DNA from: Myxococcus stipitatus
Lineage (GTDB): Bacteria > Myxococcota > Myxococcia > Myxococcales > Myxococcaceae
NCBI RefSeq assembly: GCF_021412625.1
Contig: NZ_JAKCFI010000005.1
Coordinates: forward strand, 62,001-126,000
DNA: 64,000 bases
Direction of reading: 5' to 3'
Program-made: the position numbers and the translations under genes
The notes under the pieces: model-generated
The model's database searches: none
Told to the model about the DNA's origin: nothing
The model's input: the letters and a program-made list of their open reading frames with translations, nothing else
Shown: positions 32,558-43,300 of the stretch, in pieces
How positions within the stretch are numbered: the first letter of the stretch is position 1
Layout of the letters: each line of letters begins with the position of its first letter

Positions 32558-33484
32558 TCAGTGCCGCGCCACGGCCCCGCCGCTTTTCGCCGCGGAGGTC
32601 GCGCTGCCTGCTTCCAACCGCACCGCTGCCGACGCCCGGAGACGGGCCAGCAACTCCGACAAAACCTTGCGCTGATGGGTGGGTTTCATCTGCCCCACCA
32701 CGGCCGCGCGAACCTCCTCGAAGGGAGGGATTCGGGCGGGACGCCGTTCGATCAGGACGAGGACGGCCGCGCCGTCCGCCGTGTCGATGACCGGGGAGAC
32801 GGAGCCGGGCTTCGAGAGGGCCGCGGCAGCCTTCTCCAGGGACTCGGCCCCGAGGGAGCCAACAGCCAGGAGCCCCAGGTCCCCGCCCCTCGTGCGTTCC
32901 GGGCCGTCACCGGCCTCAGCGACCTTGGACAGAGCTTCGCCGGAGGCAAGGCGCTTACGGAGTCCCTCCGCGCGCTGCCGGGCCTGCTCCCAGGCCGAGC
33001 GCGGACTCCCCACGGGAACGGCGGCGAGGACGCGAGCGAGACGGACTCGTTCGGGCTCCGCGAACCGCTCGGAATGGGAGTCGTAGTACGCGCGGGCCTC
33101 CGCGTCCGTGAGCGCCGGGGCCTTCCGCTCCTCAGCGGCCAGGAGGGCCTCGATGGCGAGGCGTTCCTCCAGTTCCCGGACCTGCCTGCGGATCTCTGGA
33201 TCCTGGCCGAACTGGAGAGAGGCCTCCTGCGCCAACAGCCGCTTGTCGACGAGAGAGCGGACGAACTCCTGTCGTCCAGCGCCCGCCTCGAACTTCTCGC
33301 GGAGCTGCGGAGGGAGCCGCTGTGCCTCTCGCAGGACCTCGGCTTCGGTCAGCACGCCACCGACAAAGCGCGCCGCGACCGGCTCGGAGGGAGAGACATC
33401 CTGGGTCAAACCCGACTGCTTACAGGCCGAAACAGCGAACAGGCCGCACACCGCGACCGCCGTCGACAGAAACCTCCTAGACAT
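32558..33484 (-). CDS. PpiC-type peptidyl-prolyl cis-trans isomerase, lipoprotein
   Basis: 308 residues. The start chosen at 33484 gives a short lipoprotein signal (MSRR, hydrophobic stretch, lipobox VSAC with Cys21). Residues 40-140 are a charged, alpha-helical SurA/PpiC-like chaperone segment. Residues about 143-250 match the PpiC rotamase fold: the hallmark GGDLG at 200-204, then a helix, 'SKPGSVSPVIDT' and a closing beta strand VLVLIERR. Proteins of this type catalyse proline isomerisation and hold unfolded exported proteins in the periplasm. The gene ends 43 bp before giant B, whose product is an enormous proline- and beta-rich exported chain, so a dedicated folding role is a reasonable inference. 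The upstream ribosome binding site is weak (GGAG, 14 nt away). An in-frame GTG at 33499 is possible but fits the signal peptide less well. Confidence 0.9.
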   Translation of the reverse strand: MSRRFLSTAVAVCGLFAVSACKQSGLTQDVSPSEPVAARFVGGVLTEAEVLREAQRLPPQLREKFEAGAGRQEFVRSLVDKRLLAQEASLQFGQDPEIRRQVRELEERLAIEALLAAEERKAPALTDAEARAYYDSHSERFAEPERVRLARVLAAVPVGSPRSAWEQARQRAEGLRKRLASGEALSKVAEAGDGPERTRGGDLGLLAVGSLGAESLEKAAAALSKPGSVSPVIDTADGAAVLVLIERRPARIPPFEEVRAAVVGQMKPTHQRKVLSELLARLRASAAVRLEAGSATSAAKSGGAVARH

Positions 33485-33670
33485 GACGCCACGCCACACT
33501 CCCCCGGCCCGTGGTGACCAAATACCCAGTAATACGGGCAAGGAACAAGCATGAAATTGCGTCGTGCCGTTCGCCTCCCGACGACTTGACAAACACCTCA
33601 ATAGCCACCCTGACACCCCCACTCTCTCAGATGTGACCAAGTCGTGCCGACGCACAGACCAGCCCCTCAA
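33485..33670. other. Intergenic gap between immunity candidate and ppiC-like gene
   Basis: 186 bp with lower GC than the flanking coding DNA. On the minus strand there is a TTGTCA hexamer (33587-33592) without a matching -10 at normal spacing, and a very weak TTGTTC-17-GTATTT pair (33548-33520). No convincing hairpin plus T-run terminator and no tRNA were seen. A promoter for the ppiC-giant B operon is expected here but not identified. Confidence 0.5.
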
Positions 33671-34357
33671 TCACTCCCATTCCGACACAACAGCATCCGC
33701 AACAACCCGCCCAACCCGCTCAAACACATTCCCACTTCCGGAAAACACCTGCAAGACAACACGTCGCCCTCCAACAGACCAATACAATCCCTCCCGAACA
33801 AAAACATCTCCCCCTTCCCACCACGAGAAGAACGGAGCATCCATGGCGTCAACCACAGGAGACAACCCCAACTCCGCCCGAACATCCTCACCACGGCACC
33901 GAGAAAGAATCCAACGTCTCCTCCCCAACCCTAGCGAGCGATCATGCACCCACGAAAACAGCGCATGATTCTCAATAAACCTCTCAACACTACTCGCAAC
34001 AATATTGTCCGCTTCCAAAATAACTCCATCCTGACGCAAGCTCAAATCCTCCTGCCCATACTTGAATTCACCACACGCCCCCCAAAACAATCCATCTTCC
34101 ACTCCTCCATGCGGCTCAGTCATCCCTCCTGCTCCAGCATATCGCCACAGACCAAGTGAAACCACATCTCCCGGAATTGCATAACTCACCCCCCCAAAGT
34201 CTTCCTGAAAATCAACAAACACCTGCCCTCCCTCCCTCCCCCCCTCGCCCTCAAACCAATCCAACACACGCGCGCGAGACACACTGACCGGCCGCCAAGA
34301 AGCAGACATCAACAACCCCCGAGCGCGCTCTGAAAAACATCGCCGTTGCCAACTCAT
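33671..34357 (-). CDS. Candidate immunity protein of the Rhs toxin, weakly SMI1/SUKH-like
   Basis: 228 residues from ATG 34357, which has AGGGAGG six bases upstream. Position decides the call: it starts 38 bases after the stop of the Rhs toxin gene, same strand, as in most Rhs/CDI loci. The protein is cytoplasmic in type (no signal peptide or membrane segment), acidic and tryptophan-rich. FQEDFGG (residues 50-56) recalls the F..(F/Y)GG turn of SMI1/KNR4 (SUKH) immunity proteins, and ASSVERFIENHAL (121-133) resembles their C-terminal helix. This resemblance is by eye and weak; an unrelated immunity family is possible. The expected role is to bind and block the deaminase-like tip of the neighbouring toxin. 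GC is lower than the surroundings (52% in the line from 34021, against 68% at 44281), pointing to a cassette of foreign or recently exchanged origin. An in-frame TTG at 34399 would overlap the toxin stop but has no ribosome binding site. Confidence 0.7.
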   Translation of the reverse strand: MSWQRRCFSERARGLLMSASWRPVSVSRARVLDWFEGEGGREGGQVFVDFQEDFGGVSYAIPGDVVSLGLWRYAGAGGMTEPHGGVEDGLFWGACGEFKYGQEDLSLRQDGVILEADNIVASSVERFIENHALFSWVHDRSLGLGRRRWILSRCRGEDVRAELGLSPVVDAMDAPFFSWWEGGDVFVREGLYWSVGGRRVVLQVFSGSGNVFERVGRVVADAVVSEWE

Positions 34358-34363
34358 CAACAT

Positions 34364-34370
34364 CCTCCCT
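34364..34370 (-). promoter_or_regulatory. Ribosome binding site of the immunity candidate
   Basis: Minus-strand AGGGAGG, six bases before ATG 34357. It decides between this ATG and the in-frame ATG two codons upstream (34363), which would abut the ribosome binding site with no spacer. Confidence 0.8.
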
Positions 34371-34395
34371 GGTTCACCGATTTTGCCGTCATGCC

Positions 34396-37300
34396 TCAAT
34401 CAAACGTAGCGCTCGGCGAAAACTCCGCCCCCTGAAAGACTGTCGAACAGTTTGTACAGACAGGCTTCGGCTCAATATATGGCTCCACTCCCTTACCAGT
34501 ATAACGCATAAAGTAGGCAGGGCCGAATCTCAACCTTGAAACTCTAGCATCTTCCCCCATACGAAGAAGGAGTTGATTCGCACAATACGATTCAGCACAA
34601 CTAATGGGCGACCTTCCGAGATCGGGCAGCCTGCCCGCCTCCACCGCCGCACCAACCTCTCTGGCTGCGCGAACGAGAGCAGGAGACGCATTGGGCACAG
34701 CAACCCCCCCCCCAGAGATTCCAACGCTAACATCCCCAGTCACCTTATCAACGGCGGTATCAATAGCAACCGCCCGCATCCTCCTAGGGGGCGGAGCATC
34801 AGGGTTCATCATGATTGCCCTCCACCGCTCCAGTTCGAAGAACAACGCTTCTTCCTCAGGAAGGACACCCCAGAAACCGTTCTCGCCAGCAACGCTCGCC
34901 GCCTGAATTGAAGGGGGAAGCAGTGGCGGACTCCACGCCGGGGGGGAGCGAGACGGGGCTTTGAGCGGAATACCACCAACTTCCGCCACTCCTTCCATCA
35001 ATCCCGTCTCGACACCAGCCTTGATTCCTAGCGGATCGGGATTTCGAACCACACGCGCAGTCCCGTATGCCCAGATCACTCCTATCGCAACGTCCGCACA
35101 CGAGTCTGGCAGCAGATTGTCGGAAGACACCGCAGCTCTACATTGCCCACTCTTCCTGGCAAGCGAAACGATTTCCACGCCAGCACCAGTCACTGGATCG
35201 ACGACCCCTTCGCCGCCTCTCCCATCATGCTTGCGCGTCAATACCGACACAGAGAACCCTGCAACAATAGTCGGCACTGCTGCTCTTACCGCCAGCAGAC
35301 AGCCTCCGGCAACACATGCCACACCTGCAGCCAAGACGGTGCTTGAGTTCTTAACAAAACACGCGCCGCCATTCCCATTGATACAATCCTTTCCAACCCC
35401 CTCGAACCCGCCGGCAACATTGCCAGTCTCACAGAACTTCCTCTGCCTAGCATCCGCGATAAAATCACAGCCAATCGGATCCTTTGCCATCCTTCCATCG
35501 CGATCCACAAACCGCACTGGATTTCCCGCCGCATAGTTCCATGGACCAAGTTCGTTCGGCGAGGACAGATACCCTCGCGCGGACACAGGGTCTTCCGAGA
35601 GAAAATGACCAGTCGAGGACTCGAGCCAGCGCTGCTGTGCATAGATGAACCCTGCCTCGCCATCCCAAGCATGTCCCGTATATCCGATGCTAGCTTGAGT
35701 TGACATAGGCATTAATCCATCACGATACCCGCCCCACGCATCGAATGAGCTGACTGAAACAAATCCGCTGGCATTCAGACGTCCCACTACACTTCCGAGC
35801 CCATCTTGGAGAATCCGCTCGCTGCCCGCCGCCAGTGTCAGGCCGGCCGCGCGCTGATACAACGCCACACCGGAACCTCCAGGGAGCTGCTCCTCAATGA
35901 GGGTACCCTCGCCCCACAGGTAGCTAGTCGCTCCAGAGGTAGTCACGCGCGCTCGCCGAAGCCCGGCGTAGTCATATCGGTACGTCACCTGATTAATGAT
36001 AGCGCCCGTGTTCGACTCCACTTCAACGAGGCGATCGGCCGGAGCGAAATGGAAGAACTGCTCCACCCCGTTACGCGCCTGCTTCACCCGACGCCCCGCC
36101 CGATCCACCTGATATGCCGCCACCATCGCGTTCGCATTCAGCACATCCCGCGTGGCCAGCAGCCCTCCCAGCGCGTCGTAGTCGTATGTCCAGTGACGTT
36201 GTGGCAGCGTTACTGCGTCGAAGGCATCCTCCCCAAGCGCGCCTGCATAGCCCGACAGCAACTTCTCGCCACGGCGCGCACCATCTGGCGCCAGTCTGTA
36301 CAGAACGGACTCCCCCGAACCGTACCGCACGCCCGTCAGTCGATCGGCCGCATCGTAGCCATATTGTGTAGCATCTTGCTCCCCTGACATACCTGGCTCG
36401 TTGCGGTCCACCACCTCCGCCAACCGGTTGTCCCGCTCGTCGTACGTATACTGGTATCGCAGCCGTGGCGCGCCTATCGGCGTCGGGCAAATCTCCGCCT
36501 GCGCGTCATGTGTCACCGACACCAACCGCCCACGCCCGTCGTGGCAATAGCTGTGCTTCAGCGCCTGATTGCCAATCGTCAATACACGACCGCCCCCCGG
36601 CTCCCACTCCATGTCCAGCGACGTCCCGTCGGCCAGCGTCACCCGGCTCAGTCGCTGCAGCCCGTCCACGCCGTAGTTGACGGTGCCCGCCGGTGATTGA
36701 ATCGACCGCAAGGCATTGCTGTCATGATAGCCATACGTCACCGACTTGTTTTCACTTGACACAACCCAGAGTCGATCGCGCGCATCATACTTCTGGCTAC
36801 GCACCAGCTCGTTTGCCCCGCGATACTCCTTCGCCGTGCGCAACTGGTCCAACCCGTTGTATTCGTAGTCCACCGCCTCGAGGTCCTTGAATACACGCAA
36901 CACGCCCGACGCATCTGGGCGCGGTGGACCCGCCTTGAAGACTTCTCTCGCCACACGCCCTCGACCATCCAACACGCGTTCGACGCGCTCGCCCAACTCG
37001 TTGCGCACCTCCGAACTGCCATTCGTCCAGGTCGTCGTCCACGCAGCATCACCACGGTGCCGCGTCTTCTCCCGGCCCAGGAAGTCGTACGTATAGGACA
37101 CAGGCGCCATCACAGAGCCAGGCGGCGGTGTAATCAACACCACCCGAGACAATCCGTCGTACTTGTACGTAAAGGACGCATTGCCCGGCTGGGTCACCTG
37201 CACCAGTTCACCGCGTGGGCCATACTTGTAGCCCCACGCCGTCTCCGAGTCCGTCCCATCCGCGTGCCGCACCACCTCCGCATGCCCGGCGCCGTCATAC

Positions 37301-40300
37301 GACTCATATCTCGTGCGCCGCAGGTCCGTGCCTCGACCAAACGTCTCCGTCTCCGGAAGCCCTCGGTTGTTGTAGGTCAGCGTCCGAACGCGGTTATCCG
37401 GAGTCTGCACCGATAGCAGCAACCCATCCGCGTAATAGGAATAGGTCGCCTCTTCGGTTCCAAAGCGTTGCGTCTTCAGCCGGCCACTCGAGTCATAACT
37501 CCACGTCGTCGCGGCATGGTCGGCGTCGAAGCCATACGGCACCATCCGCAAGGCCTTCCCATCCGCATAGTAGTCCCACGTGTCGGTGGCCCCGGCCTGG
37601 GTCCTGCGCACGATGTTGCCCAACCCGTCCACCTCGACCAGGACGGTGCGCCCGCCCATGTCCTGGCCCCGCATCGTCCAGGTCTCGTTCGTGGTCGCCT
37701 GCCGGCCGACCCAGCCCGTGCTCGTCGTGTACTGGTAGCCATGCCCCGTCGTCTCCCAGGTCTCGACCTCTCGGCGCACGCGTCCCCGGTCATCGATCGC
37801 GCCCTCCAAGGACCGGTCCACCACCGTCTTCGAAGTCCCTTCCACGCTCGCTTGACGCTTCGCCCAGGGGCCGTCGTAACGGGACGTAATGGAACGAGAG
37901 TCTTCCGCTCCTCGTGATTGGACCTCGCTCTCAACGAGTCCCCGAGCGTTGTACGTCCGGGCGATGGTGACATCGTCCGGCAGTGTCTCAATCGACACGC
38001 CATTTCCAGGATACACGTAGCTCCACTTCGCACGGGGAAGCAGCGGCGTGGAGTCGATCTCTCGGGACAGCAACCGCCCGAGCGGGTCGTAGGTCATGGA
38101 CCACCTCTCCTCCTCGTGCGGCCCCGTCTGCGTCTCGACGTTGCCAGCCCCATCATGCGTGAACGCGGTGACGACGTTCTTGGGAGACGCCACCACCGTC
38201 AGCAGGATCAAGTTCCCCGCGTTGTCAAACTCCTGCTTTGTCACCCGGTTGGACGGATCCGTGTACTTCGCCACCCGGCCGAGTGCGTCGTAGTCCCAGC
38301 GGTGTGTCGACTGCTGTCCGTCCACCATTTCCGTCATCTGACGGACTCGCCCCTGCGTATCCACGAGATAGGTGCGCGTCTCCTCACGCTGCCCATCCGT
38401 GCCGGGCCCACGGCCGCTGAGGGTCCGCACAACTGTCACGGTGGTCGTCCCACTGGCCGTGTCCGCGTAGGCACGCGTCTCCGTCAGCGTCCGAGGGCCA
38501 TTCGCCGATTGGACGGTGCGCACCTGGCGGGTCATGCGCCCCAGGACATCGTCGTAGTCGTACGTGTCGCTCAGACCCATCTCGAGATCGGTCTGACTGC
38601 GCACCCGCCCCGCTGCGTCGTACGTCGTCGTCGAGGAGACGCCTCCATGGCTGGTGGCCGCGCTCTTGACCGACAGCTCACGCCCAAGGGCATCCACGGT
38701 CGACTCAAGGGTGTGCTTCTTCGCCAGCGTGCCAAACGTCCGCTGCACGACCGAGCCCGCGGCGTTCAGCACCACCGACTCCACATCCTCGAACTGGCAG
38801 TCTCCCGGGCACTCGTCGCCCGTTCGCTTCGACTCGTATTCCCACTGAACAGGGCGACCGAGGACGTCGTACCGGATACGCGTTGTCAGTCCCAGACTGT
38901 CTCGGCTCTCCGTGACCTTGCCTTCGGCATCCAGTTCCCGCCAGAAGGCCGCCACGCCATCAACCGACTCACCCCGCAAGCGCCCAGCCGCGTCATATGA
39001 CAAGGTATGTCGCTTGCCCCTCGCATCCAGGTACGACTCGAGTCGGTCTCCCTTGTACGTGTCATACGCCACCGTCGCCTGGCGGTTGGCGCCGTAGGTG
39101 TAGCTGCGAGAGCGGAGCAATCCCCCGCTGAACTTCGTCACCTGAGTCTGAACCCGCTCCCACTGCAACAGCTCAACGTGCTCCGTCACCGTCAACGCAT
39201 TGTCTTCCAATGCGTACTCATAGGTCGTCAGCTGTTCGGGCTGTCCAGCAACCTTCCTCGAAAGCAGACGTCCAACGGCGTCGTAGACGAGCTCGACCTT
39301 CGCCCCCGTTGTCTCATTCTTCTCGCTCGTCCGGTTACCCAGCGCGTCATACCCATACGAGACTGTGTAGGAAGCGAGCCCCCCCGCAGCCTGTAGCGTC
39401 CGCTGGACGGTCGTGGAGGTCGGCAGCCCCAGCGGCTGGAGCTCATGCCCCCCATGGGTCACCGTGTTCCCCGAGGCATCGACGCCGCTCAGGACGACGC
39501 CATCCAGCGTCGGGAACTGCTGCGCGCTGAAGAGCACACCATTCTGCGGGTCGGAAACCGTGACTCCCAGCGAGTCACCGCTGTTGCTGCGAGGCTGGCG
39601 GACAATCGCAGTCCCCGTCCCCGTCGAGACTTGCGTCGCCACAGGGCGGCCTGATGCGTGTCGCTCGGTCACCGCCCACAGCGGGCCTGACGTGGCCCCG
39701 GGCGAAGGCAGACCATCCGGGGGAGGCGTGGTCAGCGTCACGCTGTCCACCTGGAGGCGATTATTGATCCCCTGGCTCATGCCGCGGCCTGTCGACGACA
39801 TCGTGGCGTCCACCTGCACCGGGCCACCTCGGACACTGCTGCCCCAGGACGTCGTGCTCGCGGCCAGCTGCGCCAGCTGGGTCGAGGAGGCATTGCCGTA
39901 CTCGTTCAACGAGATCGACACGGACACACCATCCGGGCGCGTCACCGTGCGGTGCATCGCATCCCCCGCCGTGACTCTCCATCCAGGGGCGGGCATGCCA
40001 GTCCCCACGACGGACGTCACCACTTCCAGCGGGTTCACATGGGCATAGTGGCCAGGCTGGGCTTCACGCCCATAGGTGGCCTGCCACTGCACCACGGGTG
40101 TCCCCCCTGCTGGCGGGCTCAGCTTCAGCATCGCCGTCTTCAGCTCATTGGACGCCAGCCACGGTTGGCCGCCCCCCGGCTGCGTCGCGGGCGTCACGTA
40201 CTCGTACTCCCATGACTGAGTAGCAGGCAGCGCGGAGGTCCGGCTGACGGCCACCAGGTTGCCTCGCTCGTCATGCGCGAAGTCGAGGGCATGCAGCACC

Positions 40301-43300
40301 ACCCCATCCGCCTTGCGTCGCACCACGACCTTGTCGAGCAGTTCGAGGCCCTGGGTCCGCGCGGCATTGCGCAGGCGCGCGACCACCACGTCACCCAGGG
40401 CGTCGATCGGGGTATACGAGAACACCACCTCGAGGCGCCCTGGCGTTCGAGCGACCTTCGCGACGAGGTTGGTCTCCGGCTTGTACGTCAGCACCGTCCA
40501 GCCCTCGCCATCGTCCCGCCCTCGTCCATCGTGGTAGCGGTCCAGCAGCCAGCGGCGGCGCTCATTGGTGGCGAGCCCACGCGCGGGCGTCCCGAACTCG
40601 AAGACAGCCCCTTCCGCCGTACGGACCCTCGCGAGCGACCTGCCGTCGCGCTCCTCGATGTCGAGCGTCAAGCCGTGTGAGCGGTCCGTGGAGCAGCTGG
40701 TCGTGACACGCGTCCCCTCCGGCACCACGCACGCAGGGAAGTCATACGACTGGCCCGCGACGACCACCGTATAGCGTCCCAGCTTCTCCTCCTGCACGAA
40801 GCCGTCGTAGTTGTGCACCCACCCGACGCCCACGGAGCTCACCAGGCCGCTCTGGTTGTTGTAGGTGCGGGCGAAGCGCACGACCTCCGCCAGCTGCGGC
40901 ACCGCGAAGTCCTCGTGCTCGAAGGACAGGTGCCCGTCCGCCACGTTGATGCCCTGGACGGTCAGCTGCCCGGGCGCGCGCGCGTGGAGCCCCTCGAAGT
41001 AGCCCTTTGGCCGCCCCAGGGTCTGGACGAGGTGACGCGGCTCCGGCTCGAGCACGTCCTGCACGAGATACAGCCGCGACGTCTCTGCTCCGGAGCCTGG
41101 CATTGCGACGAGCTGCGGCGGAACAGGCAGAAGGAACTGTCGAGCCCCATTGAGCCCAGGCGTCGGCAGTTGCACGAGGTCCTTCCTGCCCGGGACCTCC
41201 GACAACTCCGTGAGCCGATAGGAGCCATCCCCCAGCAGCTCCACGTCGGCCTCCTTCAGCAACTTCCCGGATTCACACGAGTCCGAGGTGCAGACCTTCA
41301 CCCGCCCTCGACGGATGACACTCGGGTCGAGCGAGAACCGCGCTGCCGCGGGGATGGAGAGCGGGCGGTCGAGGACGGCTTCACCGGTCGCCCCCTTCTC
41401 CACCGAGCGCCGCGCCGTGAACGCGCTACCCGCCGTGAGCAGATCCACCCGAGGAGACACGCCCATCAAGTTGAAGCGGTAGAGGATGTTGTCCGCGTTG
41501 CCACTCAGGTACAGCTCGACATACAGCAGGTCGTTGGCGCTCAGGACGTCATCGATGAAATCGTTGTCGCAGGTGCCGGTGATGCTGTTCGACGAAATCT
41601 CGACGTCGCACTCGACGCCAAAGGCATCGCCGCCGAATCGCACCACGTAGTCACCGACAGGAGTGTTCGCGCGTCCCGGGTCCTCTGGCTCCAACAGAGC
41701 TCCGAGGAAGGTATAGGAGAGGTCATCCGGCTCCGCCTGCGCGCTCTCGCCGTCGAGTTCGCGATCACCGGACGAGTTCTCGGCAGTGACCTTCGTGCCC
41801 GACAGGCCGATGACCCGGAACTCGTGCTCACGGGCCTGGTCGTACCGCAACACCCGGAAGCCATCGGGTTCCGCGCTCGTGTAGACGTTCTTCAGCCCCA
41901 GCGCGCGTGAGGGAAGCCCCGCCAGATGCTCTCCCACCGGCTCGGTGAAGTCCGGCGGACGGGAGTTGCGCTCCTGGGGACTCAGGACGCCGTTGCCGTC
42001 CTGGTCCCGAGGGAACACCTCGTGCCCCACCACATGCAGGTAGTAGTTGGCGCTCGGGAGGCTTCCGAGGACTACCTTCTCGCCTCCAGGCGTGACGACG
42101 CGCATCGACGCCTGGAGCGCGGCCGAGCCGCGCCCCGGAACGACGCCGAACTGCGCCACGGCGGGCTCCTCGGCCGCGGATTGCGTCACCCGCACCACAC
42201 GGCCCGCCAGCGGCGGAACACCGGGTGGCACGTCCTCCAGGTCCTGGCCTCGGCGACACGCCGCCATGCGCGTCAGCGAGCTCGCCATGCTCGCGCCATA
42301 CTCCGAGCACGTCTCCAGCAGCCGTCCGGAGACGCCCTCGTCCACCAACATCCCGGGCAGGCACGGCTCCCCACTGTCGGAGCGCCCCGCGCCAGAGACA
42401 CCGCCGTCACTGCGCGTCGGCTCCTTGCACGGAGAGATGCCTCCATCGAACCAGCCCTGCGGCAACCCCGCGTCGACGGGTGATGGACGAACGCCACCGT
42501 CCTCCAGACGCCACTCCTCCAGCGCCATCGTCCGGACACGCCAATGCGTGTCGACATGGACGTACGAGTCCCGCGTCGTCGCCGCGCCACCGTGCCGGAC
42601 GAGCGTCGGCGGCGAGTCCTGCCGCAGTCCCTCTCCTTCGGCGTGGCGCCAGACCCGAACGTCGATCTCCGGCGGATACAGCACCACGGGCGCCTCGATG
42701 CCCAGCTCCTGGACCGAGCATCGGGACAACTTGAACGTCTTCCCCCCTTCCTCGACCTCGAGCGGGCCCTGCGCCTCATCCAGGGCGCACTTCCCATCGG
42801 GACCGGTGGCCGTCTTCACGATGGGCGGCACCCGGACGCGCGTCATTCCCGTGAAGCCCGTGGCGTGGTTGACGGCGACGACCACCAGCGGGTCGCCAGC
42901 GGCCAGCCGCAGGAAGTTGTTCACGTTCTCCCGGCACTCCGCCTCGTAGAAGGCCCGGTCGTCATCACCGAGCCCGTCCGGCGCCGGTGCGCTGGGGTCC
43001 TGGACAATCGCGGGGTTGAGCTCGCGGCACCGCTCGCGGATGGAGCGCTTGGAGGGTGCCGTGGGCCCCACTCGCATACGGGCATAGCGACCCTGGGCGA
43101 TGCGCTGCCCGGCTTCGCCCGGCTCGCACTGCGTCTCGGGCACCCCGACCGTGAACTGGGCGATGGGATGTTCCAGGTCTCCCGCCCGGAAGAAGTGCAC
43201 CTCGGTCCGCAAGACATCGCTGTTGGAGAGGGTCGCGAAGGTCCCGGCGTCCGAATCGAACTGGCTGTGGGCATCCGCCGCGCAGTCCCGCGCCAGCGAG

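Larger units (their letters stand above)
33600..35490. other. Lower-GC toxin-tip plus immunity cassette
   Basis: Line counts give 60% GC at 33661 and 52% at 34021, against 68% at 44281 and 73% at 2521. The low-GC block covers the immunity candidate and the variable toxin tip and stops near the conserved Rhs core, as expected for a cassette exchanged by recombination. Confidence 0.65.

Noticed and set aside
33520..33548. TTGTTC-17-GTATTT as a promoter for the ppiC-like gene
   Set aside because: The -10 match is poor and such hexamers are expected by chance in this AT-richer gap.
34358..34399. Upstream TTG start for the immunity candidate, overlapping the toxin stop
   Set aside because: No ribosome binding site; AGGGAGG is correctly spaced for ATG 34357.
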